A stretch of 64,000 bases of DNA, taken from positions 49,727-113,726 of the forward strand of contig JAAVJQ010000012.1 in the NCBI GenBank assembly GCA_012038135.1, in the 5' to 3' direction. Below, piece by piece: positions 7,899 to 15,886 of this stretch; the first letter of the stretch is position 1, and the number at the start of each line of letters is the position of its first letter. Origin of the DNA: Salinimicrobium nanhaiense (lineage in GTDB: Bacteria > Bacteroidota > Bacteroidia > Flavobacteriales > Flavobacteriaceae). Both the position numbers and the translations under genes were made by a program. The notes beneath the pieces were generated by a model. The model did no database searches, was not told the DNA's origin, and saw only the letters and a program-made list of their open reading frames with translations.

Positions 7899-8402
7899 AT
7901 GATGAATAAAGAAGAGATAAAGGCTAAAGAAGCATTGTTGATAGCACTGACAAATGATTTTTGTATTCAGCAGATAAATGAAGAATACGCTGAACTCTGC
8001 CAAAGACTTATTAAGAAAATGGGAAGAAAAAGAGAAGTTCCTTTTAAAAGAGGAAAGGCAGAGATTTGGGCGGCTACAGTAATCTATACCATTGGCTCAA
8101 TTAATTTTTTGTTTGACAAATCTTTTGAGCCTTATATTGAAAGCAAACGTATTCATGATCATTTTGGAACTAAGTCCAGTACCATCACCAATAAAGCTGC
8201 AGATATAAAGAAGATGTTTGACCTTTGGTATTACAACCCGGAATTCTCCACCGGGGCTATGCTCGATAACAACCCTATGAACAATTTAGTCATGGTAGAT
8301 GATTTAATAGTTCCCGTTAACTCTTTGCCAGAAGATATGCAGGAATTAGTTAAGCAGGCAAGAGCTCAGGGTAAAGACATTTCTTTTACTACTAAGGAAT
8401 AG
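7899..8402 (+). CDS. DUF6398 domain protein
   Basis: A 167-residue protein that I recognise as a DUF6398 domain family member: FCIQQINEEYAELCQRLIKKMGRKR, then GKAEIWAATVIYTIGSINFLFDKS, then a helix-turn-helix-like stretch FGTKSSTITNKAADIKKMFDL. Function is unknown; the last segment suggests possible nucleic-acid binding (inference). The C-terminal residues (DMQELVKQARAQGKDI) are charged. The start may be ATG 7899 or the adjacent 7902. The gene stands alone between the two 334-bp direct repeats, sharing that interval only with parDE. Confidence 0.7.
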   Translation: MMNKEEIKAKEALLIALTNDFCIQQINEEYAELCQRLIKKMGRKREVPFKRGKAEIWAATVIYTIGSINFLFDKSFEPYIESKRIHDHFGTKSSTITNKAADIKKMFDLWYYNPEFSTGAMLDNNPMNNLVMVDDLIVPVNSLPEDMQELVKQARAQGKDISFTTKE

Positions 8403-8478
8403 GAATCGTTCCACTTAGGCTTCTATAACTGTAAACAAAGGAAGTTTTTGCGGGTAAATGCCTGGAATTTTGATTCAA

Positions 8479-8534
8479 GGTTTATGGTTTATGGTTTATG
8501 ATTTCGGATTCAAAAATGGAATTTGGAATTTAAA
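8479..8534. repeat. 7-bp-period tract
   Basis: GGTTTAT three times, then GATTTCG, GATTCAA, AAATGGA, ATTTGGA, ATTTAAA: 8 heptamers drifting in sequence while keeping phase. Ends 10 bp before the 334-bp repeat copy B. Confidence 0.85.
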
Positions 8535-8544
8535 AAGACGTATC

Positions 8545-8879
8545 AACCGCTGTCAGGGTTGCTAACCGCTGACAGGGTTTGAACCGAACATATATACTTT
8601 TTTGTCTGCCCCGGGTTACGTCATTGCGAGCGCAGCGAAGCAATCCGCCATGGGTTGACCACAATGATACATAAAGGTAACGGCAGGCAAATTGCCGCCG
8701 CCGCCTTCGTCGGACTTCCAATGACGTTACGCAGAGGGAATGCGTTCAGTACTCAAATTCATTCTTTTGCCCCGCCATAAAGGCTGCGAATGAATTCACA
8801 ACCGCTGTCAGGGTTGCTAACCGCTGACAGGGTTTGGACCGCCCTAAAGGCTGAGAATAAATTTGTGTTAGGAAATTGG
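8545..8879. repeat. 334-bp direct repeat, copy B
   Basis: Matches 6442-6775 with only scattered substitutions and one net inserted base; includes the CGTCATTGCGAG element at 8619-8726 and CTGTCAG/CTGACAG copies at 8545 and 8800. Confidence 0.9.
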
Positions 8880-8910
8880 CCCTCCTGCGCAAAATGATCC
8901 GGCGGGTAAA

Positions 8911-9015
8911 TGCCTGGAATTTGGCGTTTGGTGCCTGGAATTTGGAATTTGGAATTTGGTGCTTGGAATTTAGATTTTGCCGTTATTCCTTATTCCTTAA
9001 ACCTTATTCATTCAA
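8911..9015. repeat. 15-unit 7-bp-period tract entering a coding region
   Basis: TGCCTGG, AATTTGG, CGTTTGG, TGCCTGG, AATTTGG x3, TGCTTGG, AATTTAG, ATTTTGC, CGTTATT, CCTTATT, CCTTAAA, CCTTATT, CATTCAA. It crosses the stop codon of the minus-strand GT4 gene (9004-9006) and includes its last three codons. The sequence family shifts gradually from AATTTGG to CCTTATT without losing phase. Confidence 0.85.
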
Positions 9016-10020
9016 AACAGTGATCCACTCCTCCTTCACGATCTCCCAATCAAACTTCCTGACTTTCTCAAAAGCGGCCTGGGCGATCTGCTGACATTTT
9101 TCTGGATTTTGGAGCAAGTCTTCTATAGCTGCGACCATTGCAGAGACATCCTTTTGTGGTACGAGAATACCATCTTTGCCGTTGTCTATAAGGTAAGGCA
9201 TTCCGCCGACATCTGTGGAGATCACCGGAAGGCCGAGGGCCATGGCTTCTATGACACTAATGGGCGTGTTATCGACATCTGTGGAATTGATGAAGAAATC
9301 ATAATCTACTGCGATGGCTGCCCAATCTTTCTTCTTCATTTTGCCGGGGAATTCCACGGGTAAATTGTGTTGGGCTGCATATTCCATGCACTTAGCCAGA
9401 GAACCGTCCTTCTCCGGTCCCACCATACATAGCTTCGCTTCAGGTTGTTGTTTGTACACCTGTTCGAAAACCTTTACGGTCATAAGGGGATTATAACGTT
9501 CCTGGAATCGGCGGACCCACAGAAAATTGGGTTTAAATGTCCTCCTCTCCTTAAAAGGATAATTCTCCAGGGTAATAGAGTTAGGAATGATCCGGGAGTT
9601 GGTAAAGCCGTGATCAACGAAAATATCATACAGAAAATGTGAGGGTGCCACGTTTACACGGGCGTTGCCGAAGAGCGACTTGGTAAGATTTGGGGTTTTA
9701 TCCAGGCGTTCCTTTAAATTTCCTCCGTGTAATATGGGGATATAAGGCAGTTTTAACTGCTGACATAACTTTCCAATACTATAGGCATAATAAAAGTTCT
9801 GCGCACCATAGGTGTCGATAAGCACAACATCGGTTTCTTTGCGATGACTCCAGATCAGAGAAAGCATTTCTACCAGGCGAAGTGCCTTGTTGTCTTTAGC
9901 AGAGGCCGTCTTCACCCAATATCCCTCCTGCTTCAATACTTCACTGAAAAAAGAGATATAGGTAGCGGTAAAGGTGGGATTGGAAAGATTGTTACCTATA
10001 TAAAGAATTCTTTTTTTCAT
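9004..10020 (-). CDS. GT4 glycosyltransferase
   Basis: A 338-residue GT-B glycosyltransferase, paralogue of 2651-3664. N-terminal KKRILYIGNN Rossmann start, acceptor-domain LIDTYGAQNFYYAY and ILHGGNLKERLD, linker IIPNSITLENYPF, and C-terminal donor-binding NTPISVIEAMALGLPVISTD with the conserved glutamate. Predicted cytoplasmic, using a nucleotide sugar; donor and acceptor unknown. ATG 10020 is preferred over the TTG just upstream. It is the last gene of the long minus-strand polysaccharide run, 3 bp downstream of the O-antigen ligase gene. Its final codons are part of a heptad repeat tract. Confidence 0.88.
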   Translation of the reverse strand: MKKRILYIGNNLSNPTFTATYISFFSEVLKQEGYWVKTASAKDNKALRLVEMLSLIWSHRKETDVVLIDTYGAQNFYYAYSIGKLCQQLKLPYIPILHGGNLKERLDKTPNLTKSLFGNARVNVAPSHFLYDIFVDHGFTNSRIIPNSITLENYPFKERRTFKPNFLWVRRFQERYNPLMTVKVFEQVYKQQPEAKLCMVGPEKDGSLAKCMEYAAQHNLPVEFPGKMKKKDWAAIAVDYDFFINSTDVDNTPISVIEAMALGLPVISTDVGGMPYLIDNGKDGILVPQKDVSAMVAAIEDLLQNPEKCQQIAQAAFEKVRKFDWEIVKEEWITVLNE

Positions 10021-10023
10021 CAA

Positions 10024-11370
10024 CTATTCTATAGCCGTACCGGCAGTTTTTGCTTCAAGGCTTTTTATTTTCCCCGGACTTTTCTTGTCATCCACAATGT
10101 ATAGGAGGGCCAATCCATACACAAAAGCCGGTAAGGCAATTCTCATGGCCGAATGATTGATCGTGAGGAACCAAAAGGCTAAGAACGCCAAAAAATAATA
10201 ATTGTTTTTAAATTTGGTCCAGAAAATTATGGGAACAAATATAAGAATTAGAACGGCTATTACTCCTAACATACCATGTTCGGATAATAGGCGGCTAACT
10301 TCATTATGAGTTGCAATCTCCACTCCCATATTTTCTTCTCTATATTCCTTGCCTTTACCCACTCCTATACCGATTACGGGATTGTGATAAAAACCTTCCA
10401 ATTCTGTCTTCACCAGTTCCACCCTACCGGTACTTATATCTCCTTTTGACTCCCCCAGGGCATTTTCATTTGCATACCGGTTGCCAATTAATCCAAATGT
10501 CACGGCAGAAGTTGAAATCCAGATCAATAAAAAGGCAATACCTATTATGATCACCTTAATTTGGACGCTCGCTTTTTCCCTTCTGTTCTGTTTGTAATAC
10601 ATTACAACAATGAATGCAACTATAGATACCAAAGCAGTGAAGACTCCACCTCTTGAAAAGGTCACCACTGCTCTGTATCCCATTAAGCCAAGAAGTCCCA
10701 GATCAATTAAATTGATCATTTTATTTTTTATAGTAAACAATCGGGCAACCAGTAAAAACGCTCCTAATCCAAAAACAGTAGCTATTTGGTTGGGTCCATA
10801 CCCTCCTGTGGCCGCGTAGTTGCCAGAGAGGTGAATTATCTCCTGTCGCAGGGTAGGAGTGTAAAGAAACAGGTAGAACATTTGGGACAAGAGAGGCAGG
10901 AGCATCATCATGAGCACCATCTCCAAATCATCCTTTTTAATTTTTTTATAGTAACAGTACAATGCGGAAATTCCAAGGCAAACAGGTCCCGCCAGGTTAA
11001 AAGCCACTTGTTTTCGGAATTCAACATCATAACTTATAGTCATGGATCCAACAATTATACCTGGCATCAGGATTAAAAGATAGATCCAAAACGGCACTGT
11101 TTTGGAAGAAGTTCCTTTAAAGAACATTCCAATTACTAGAAAAAGGATAACTGCATATTTTCCTGTTTCATAAAAAAACAGACCATCCGTCATTCTCCAA
11201 TACACCTCGGCACCAGCAATATAAGCTGCAGCCAGGAGAGCTTCATTGTTTCGGTTTTTGTTTTGAAGAATGATGAAAAGAAAATACCCAATCGCTCCCA
11301 GGAAGTAAAAAACAGATACTTTTTGGAAAGTATAAATTGCAAAAGCTATCCCTATATGTACCAGGAGCAA
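10024..11370 (-). CDS. O-antigen ligase / Wzy-like polymerase
   Basis: A 448-residue polytopic membrane protein with roughly ten hydrophobic segments and the large periplasmic loop typical of the O-antigen ligase/polymerase (Wzy_C) superfamily. The loop carries NPVIGIGVGKG and THNEVSRLLSEHGMLGVI, with the conserved histidine and the E-x-G-hydrophobic transition into the next helix. It may ligate the finished glycan to a lipid acceptor or polymerise repeat units; the two cannot be separated by sequence alone. No in-frame ATG near the N-terminus: TTG 11370 is used here, although the open frame continues about 15 codons upstream (KSILHTRYVK), so a rarer start is possible. Lies between two GT4 genes. 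Confidence 0.8.
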   Translation of the reverse strand: MLLVHIGIAFAIYTFQKVSVFYFLGAIGYFLFIILQNKNRNNEALLAAAYIAGAEVYWRMTDGLFFYETGKYAVILFLVIGMFFKGTSSKTVPFWIYLLILMPGIIVGSMTISYDVEFRKQVAFNLAGPVCLGISALYCYYKKIKKDDLEMVLMMMLLPLLSQMFYLFLYTPTLRQEIIHLSGNYAATGGYGPNQIATVFGLGAFLLVARLFTIKNKMINLIDLGLLGLMGYRAVVTFSRGGVFTALVSIVAFIVVMYYKQNRREKASVQIKVIIIGIAFLLIWISTSAVTFGLIGNRYANENALGESKGDISTGRVELVKTELEGFYHNPVIGIGVGKGKEYREENMGVEIATHNEVSRLLSEHGMLGVIAVLILIFVPIIFWTKFKNNYYFLAFLAFWFLTINHSAMRIALPAFVYGLALLYIVDDKKSPGKIKSLEAKTAGTAIE

Positions 11371-11440
11371 TTTTACATATCGGGTATGGAGAATGCTTTT
11401 GATCGTTTAAGATTTATATTTTGTTTATGACATGAAAGCT

Positions 11441-12511
11441 CTATATTACTGGAATATATTCAAAAAAATTAATTACCTCCAGAATATTTTTTTCTTCTGA
11501 ATATTCTACAAAAACTTTTAAATTCAGAACCTCTGCATCCTTTTCCTTTTCAGGGGTATTGCAAAGATAAAAGTTTATTGCTTCTGCCAGGGCTTTAGCA
11601 TCACAAGGTGGTACTAACTTTCCCGCATCTCTTAGTACTTCGGCGCATTGCCCAACCTCTGTACACACCACAGGTAATCCTGCCCTTCCATATTCCAGCA
11701 AGGCAACGGGCAATCCTTCAGAAGCAGAGGACAGCACTCCCAGATCGGCCTGCTTCAATAGAAACCCTATATTTCCCTGCTCCCCGTAGATAAAGACTTT
11801 TTCTTCCAATTCATTGTTAGAGATATACTTATTTATTTCTTCTGAATAATCATCCTTCTCAACTTTTCCCACTAAATGCAAGCCAAGATTCGAGTTAGTT
11901 CCTGATATTAACCGAAAAGCCTTTAACAAATTGAGATGATCTTTCTGTGGTCGGAAGTTGGCCACGCAGATGATCTTAAAGCTGTCTCCTCCTTTTAGTT
12001 CCACTTTTTCTCCTGAACCGGAATTCTCGGGAAGAAAATTTTTAAAAAGCCTGACTTCCTTACTGTAAAGATTTTTCTTTGACCAGGCTTCAAGATCTTT
12101 ATTCACAGCAATAATTCCGTCGAAATATTTGGAGGCAGGTCTTAATAATCCCGGTTTTCTATTGCTCAGCTCCCTCCCGTAATGGTCATGCCATACCAGC
12201 TTTACCCCCGGCAGACTCAGCTTCACCATCAGCGCCAGGAACCAGGAGCTGCTATGGGCCTGGATAAGGTCGATTTTATTCTCTTTTACAAACTTTCGCA
12301 GCTTTGAAAATGCCTGCAGGTCCAGGGTGTTTTTTTTGTTCAGAAACAGGTAGCCTACTTCGGGAGCTAATTGTTTTTTGAGCAACCCTTCCATTCGGGT
12401 ACAGCAGAGAAATGATGCGTCAATGCGTTTTGCAAGCGCGTTGGTGTAAGTGACGGACATTTTTTCAGCCCCTCCACTTCTTAACGAATCGATTAATTGT
12501 AATACTCGCAT
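11441..12511 (-). CDS. GT4 glycosyltransferase
   Basis: A 356-residue GT-B transferase of the GT4 family. MRVLQLIDSLRSGGAEKMS is the typical GT4 start with the glycine-rich nucleotide loop; the C-terminal half has VANFRPQKDHLNLLKAF and the donor-site SEGLPVALLEYGRAGLPVVC. Probably adds a hexose to the growing lipid-linked oligosaccharide. ATG 12511 is well defined; directly upstream the leader is a 7-bp-period tract (12514-12578). Ends about 70 bp before the polymerase gene. Confidence 0.88.
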   Translation of the reverse strand: MRVLQLIDSLRSGGAEKMSVTYTNALAKRIDASFLCCTRMEGLLKKQLAPEVGYLFLNKKNTLDLQAFSKLRKFVKENKIDLIQAHSSSWFLALMVKLSLPGVKLVWHDHYGRELSNRKPGLLRPASKYFDGIIAVNKDLEAWSKKNLYSKEVRLFKNFLPENSGSGEKVELKGGDSFKIICVANFRPQKDHLNLLKAFRLISGTNSNLGLHLVGKVEKDDYSEEINKYISNNELEEKVFIYGEQGNIGFLLKQADLGVLSSASEGLPVALLEYGRAGLPVVCTEVGQCAEVLRDAGKLVPPCDAKALAEAINFYLCNTPEKEKDAEVLNLKVFVEYSEEKNILEVINFFEYIPVI

Positions 12512-12513
12512 TT

Positions 12514-12578
12514 ATCTGTTTTCCGTTTACTGTTTACCGTTTTCTGTTGGTTCTGTTTACTGTTTACCGTTTGCCGTT
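12514..12578. repeat. 7-bp-period tract in the leader of a GT4 gene
   Basis: ATCTGTT, TTCCGTT, TACTGTT, TACCGTT, TTCTGTT, a 9-bp slip, TACTGTT, TACCGTT, TGCCGTT. It begins 3 bp upstream of the minus-strand start codon at 12511, so it occupies the ribosome-binding region of that gene. Confidence 0.85.
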
Positions 12579-12659
12579 CTTTTATGATTCACATTAAGCT
12601 CCGCGACTGGAAGGAGGGGATGGTCGAAGTGCTGATTTACGCAATGCTTTCTTTACTCT

Positions 12660-13973
12660 TCACTCTTTCCCCGTTTTACCCCTCCCCCTAAAGGGAGCCG
12701 GGGAAAGCTTTCCACTTTCAGCAACTCTATTCTTATTCGAATTTAATAATACCTCCTGAATAGCTCCTTCAAACCTTTCCAACGTATACTGCTGACTCCA
12801 TTTTTTTGCTGCCTCAGACATTCTTTTCATTTCCTGCGTATCCTGTAAAAGGAGTTCAACTTTATCCATGTTACTACTAAGCAAGTCTTGGTTCTTGGCT
12901 CTTGGCTCTTGATTCTCACTTTCCACTTCCCTCTCTCCACTCTCCACGCGGCTCACTCCAAGATACTCCCGAGAAATAAGAATTCCTCTCGAGCCGCCTC
13001 CGAGCATCCACGGCACGCAGCTTACCGGAGTTGCGATAGGAATACAGCCAAAGAACATACCTTCGGCAATGGCTTTCGGCCAGCCTTCAGATCTTGATGG
13101 CAGGATCACAAAGTGGGCTTTTTGATAGGCTTCTTTTAATTCTTCTAAAGGTCGGCTGCCTTTTAAGATGACCGTATCCTCCAGTTCATGCTCAGTAACA
13201 TATTTTTCCAGCTTATTTCTTTCCGGGCCGTCGCCATAAATTTCCAGGCTGGCAAAAAATTTTCCGCCTGCACTTCTCCTATTAACTATTAACTCCTGCA
13301 CTAATTTTACCGCCTCCAGTGGCCGCTTCCCCTCCACCAGGTTACCCACAAATAAAAAAGTAAAAGGTTCTGAAAATGTCTTTTTAGACACCTCAGCTTT
13401 TTCTTTTTCGGAAAAGGAAGCTGTAAAAAAAGGAATAATGTTCTTTGATTGATCAGGCCATTCCCCATATACCAGCACCTGCATATTCCGTGTCAAAAAG
13501 GTGTTGCTTAAAAGCCATTTTTGAAACCTGTAGGTCAAAGGCTGTTTCGCCCCCGGATCCCAGTTCCCTGCATATTTAGCTGATTTGGACTTAGAAGGAA
13601 AAAAGATCTGACAAATACACGCCAGCAACCCAACATTCCCCGGACACCTCAAATGCAAATGATCTGCCCGCCTCATTGCACCGAACATTTTAAAAAAGAT
13701 GTATGGAATTTTCACAATAGCCTTTACAGCGCCTAAGAAATTGAGAAGATTAAAAGCAGGAACTTCAGTAAAACTCAGTTTTGAATGTTCATAAGCAATC
13801 CCATTCCCTCCCAGTCCCCCAGTCTGCAAGTCCCCTCGTCTCCTCGTCCCAACAACCTTTACCTCCTCCACATGTTTCAACCACAAGTTCATCTCCCTTA
13901 CATAGGGCGCATAGGCATAATACCGCCCATCACGCTCTGTATGTTCCACATGGGTGAAGATTGCGAATCGCAT
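12660..13973 (-). CDS. GT4 glycosyltransferase with repeat-derived inserts
   Basis: A 437-residue GT-B transferase. N-terminal FAIFTHVEHTERDGRYYAYAPYVREMNLW, mid-protein FTFLFVGNLVEGKRPLEAVKLV, and donor-site SRSEGWPKAIAEGMFFGCIPIAT. Two parts look foreign. Residues about 339-364 (VESGEREVESENQEPRAKNQ) are encoded by an 11-unit 7-bp-period tract identical in type to intergenic ones. The C-terminal tail (LSPAPFRGRGKTGKE) is encoded by a copy of the 45-bp hairpin element. The insert lies after the donor-binding glutamates and before the final helix, a position that could tolerate a loop. The frame remains open, so the gene is probably functional. Overlaps the next gene upstream by one base. Confidence 0.85.
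   Translation of the reverse strand: MRFAIFTHVEHTERDGRYYAYAPYVREMNLWLKHVEEVKVVGTRRRGDLQTGGLGGNGIAYEHSKLSFTEVPAFNLLNFLGAVKAIVKIPYIFFKMFGAMRRADHLHLRCPGNVGLLACICQIFFPSKSKSAKYAGNWDPGAKQPLTYRFQKWLLSNTFLTRNMQVLVYGEWPDQSKNIIPFFTASFSEKEKAEVSKKTFSEPFTFLFVGNLVEGKRPLEAVKLVQELIVNRRSAGGKFFASLEIYGDGPERNKLEKYVTEHELEDTVILKGSRPLEELKEAYQKAHFVILPSRSEGWPKAIAEGMFFGCIPIATPVSCVPWMLGGGSRGILISREYLGVSRVESGEREVESENQEPRAKNQDLLSSNMDKVELLLQDTQEMKRMSEAAKKWSQQYTLERFEGAIQEVLLNSNKNRVAESGKLSPAPFRGRGKTGKE
12669..12704. repeat. Inverted relative of the 45-bp hairpin, inside a CDS
   Basis: On the minus strand this reads GGCTCCCTTTAGGGGGAGGGGTAAAACGGGG, in short blocks matching the core of the element at 48138. It encodes the last residues (PAPFRGRGKTGK) of the gene at 12660-13973. 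Confidence 0.6.
12883..12959. repeat. 11-unit 7-bp-period tract within a CDS
   Basis: AAGTCTT, GGTTCTT, GGCTCTT, GGCTCTT, GATTCTC, ACTTTCC, ACTTCCC, TCTCTCC, ACTCTCC, ACGCGGC, TCACTCC. The first part matches the spacer tract at 483-514 and the second part is the reverse complement of the tract at 53487 (AGTGGAG family). Confidence 0.88.
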
Positions 13974-14776
13974 TAATCCTTTTTTTGCATCAGCATGGTG
14001 AGGTGCATACAGCTGAACATGTAATTATCATCCAAGGCCGATTGTTCCCAATCTTCCCGGTGCCAGTTTTTAGCTTTATCTATTTTTTTTTCCTCAGAAC
14101 CAGGCAATAAGTAAAGCAATGGGAGCCATTTAATTTTTCCCAAAACCGCACGTCGTTCAACTATATTAAAAGCTTCTTCGAATTTATAGTAGGTTTCCCT
14201 GGAAAAAGGCCATTCCCAGTCCTTGTCACTCTGAAAGGGTCGATAAATTGTACGGATAACTTTAATAGGTGTACTTGTTTGAAGAGGATCATAACTTATG
14301 ATTTCCCCATTTGGCTTGAGTTTTTGATTCAATTTATGTATTAACCCATCCACATTATTAAAATGGTGCAGCACCCCATACGCATAAATTAGATCAAAAT
14401 CTTTTTCAATAAATTTATTTGAAAGGAAATTTATTACCTCAGCACGTGCTTGCGGAACCTTTTTAAGGCGATTGCTTAAATTTCCTATTCCTTTGGAACT
14501 AAGGTCTATCCCGAGATAGCTTTTCGAGTTTTTAGCAAGGTGCATACTTAAATTATTCCCACTATAACAACCTAAATCCAAAACCTTCTTACTAGAGAGA
14601 TCCCCAAACCAGGATAGGTGAAGATCATAAATATCTTTTTCTACCCCTAAATCCTTTTTTATACGGTTTAAAGCACCATTCCTAAAGTAGGACCAAATAC
14701 GGGTAGGTAGATTTTTCTTTTTGGAATCATAAAACTCCCTTTGCCGATTATTAATATCAGTTTCAGACTTTTTCAT
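13973..14776 (-). CDS. Class I SAM-dependent methyltransferase
   Basis: A 267-residue methyltransferase with motif I VLDLGCYSGNNLSMHLA, the acidic LGIDLS strand, and FDLIYAYGVLHHF (motif IV region of the Methyltransf_11/25 type), then LKPNGEIISYDPL. Position between a GT4 gene and the beta-fan transferase-like gene suggests it methylates a sugar or the glycan terminus; substrate not inferable. ATG 14776, two bases after the neighbouring stop, points to one operon. Confidence 0.85.
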   Translation of the reverse strand: MKKSETDINNRQREFYDSKKKNLPTRIWSYFRNGALNRIKKDLGVEKDIYDLHLSWFGDLSSKKVLDLGCYSGNNLSMHLAKNSKSYLGIDLSSKGIGNLSNRLKKVPQARAEVINFLSNKFIEKDFDLIYAYGVLHHFNNVDGLIHKLNQKLKPNGEIISYDPLQTSTPIKVIRTIYRPFQSDKDWEWPFSRETYYKFEEAFNIVERRAVLGKIKWLPLLYLLPGSEEKKIDKAKNWHREDWEQSALDDNYMFSCMHLTMLMQKKD

Positions 14777-14777
14777 G

Positions 14778-15788
14778 TCATCGAAACAAGTTTAAGAAGT
14801 CGTAAAAATTGTACTTAAGAGAAGCTTTCCAGGTGGCCTGTCTTCCGGCTAAGGGATCTTCAATATCTCCGTCAAAAACCGAATAAAATTTTTCGTTAAC
14901 TTTAATCACTGACATTTGGTGCATACCTTTCCCAAACCACTTAATAGAATCAGATTTCTTCAGATAAGGGTCGATCACCTTCTTAAATTTTTTCTCCTTC
15001 TTTTCTACTAAGAACTCATATAAAGCCAAGCCAGTGCCATAGCCATTGTTGTTCTTTTGAAAAGGCACATACCATTTGCCGTCTACTTCGAAGAAATTGC
15101 CGCCTCCCCTAATGCCGTCCCCTCTTCTTTCGAAAGAGGTATCTTTGATCCACGGCCCCTCAAGGGAATCAGATTCATAAATTACCTGTCTTAGCTCATC
15201 GTCTGTAGCGGTTATAATTTTTAAGGAATCCGTTAATAAAATAACCGGATCTTTCAGTCTTACATCTTTGACGAGGGTATCGTGAACCTGCCAGCCATAT
15301 GGAAAATCATTGGCTTTATACAACAGGATATTGCCGGCTGCCTTAGATTCTGGAAGCATATAGTACTCACCTTTATTTATAAAGACTTGCGGGAATGAGA
15401 GATGGAAATCCTCATCCAACACCTCCCCTTTATAGGTGTAGTTGAGACCGTCCACGGATTCCAAAAGTCCTACATTAGCATTACCTTCTGCCTGATGTTC
15501 GAAAAATATGTAAAATTTTCCATCCTCATGTAAAACAAAAGGATCTGCTAAAAATTTTGTCTTTTCATTCGTTTGAGCATCTAACCAGTCAAAACTTAAA
15601 ACTTTAGAGTCTTCCGGATCTAATTTTTGACGTGGATCTTTAATATATTTGTAGCCAACGGACCAGCCACCACCTGAAGGATTAAAAAACGGATATCGAA
15701 AATTGGCAATCAGGAGGGCCAGAATCAGAAGAACTAAACCACCAAGAGAAAAGAACAAGAAAAATTTTACAGCCTTACGTGTTGTCAT
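14778..15788 (-). CDS. Membrane-anchored GIPC-transferase-like beta-fan protein
   Basis: A 336-residue protein with one N-terminal membrane anchor (FFLFFSLGGLVLLILALLIA, about residues 10-29) and then a domain resembling the N-terminal five-bladed region annotated in glucosamine inositolphosphorylceramide transferase-like proteins, distantly related to GH43. Signature blocks are FLADPFVLHEDGKFYIFFEH, SFPQVFINKGEYYMLPES, and NDFPYGWQVHDTLVKD. Such proteins occur in bacterial exopolysaccharide clusters but their reaction is not established. Here there is no attached GT64 or formyltransferase domain. Probably acts on the periplasmic face. Adjacent to a methyltransferase (2-bp gap). Confidence 0.65.
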   Translation of the reverse strand: MTTRKAVKFFLFFSLGGLVLLILALLIANFRYPFFNPSGGGWSVGYKYIKDPRQKLDPEDSKVLSFDWLDAQTNEKTKFLADPFVLHEDGKFYIFFEHQAEGNANVGLLESVDGLNYTYKGEVLDEDFHLSFPQVFINKGEYYMLPESKAAGNILLYKANDFPYGWQVHDTLVKDVRLKDPVILLTDSLKIITATDDELRQVIYESDSLEGPWIKDTSFERRGDGIRGGGNFFEVDGKWYVPFQKNNNGYGTGLALYEFLVEKKEKKFKKVIDPYLKKSDSIKWFGKGMHQMSVIKVNEKFYSVFDGDIEDPLAGRQATWKASLKYNFYDFLNLFR

Positions 15789-15886
15789 AAACTTTCTTTT
15801 AAAGTTAAATCATTGGTAGAAGCCTCTAATTGCTCCCTTTCATTGTTATTACTTAGTTTTAACATCTGATTTTCGGCTGGAAGAAT

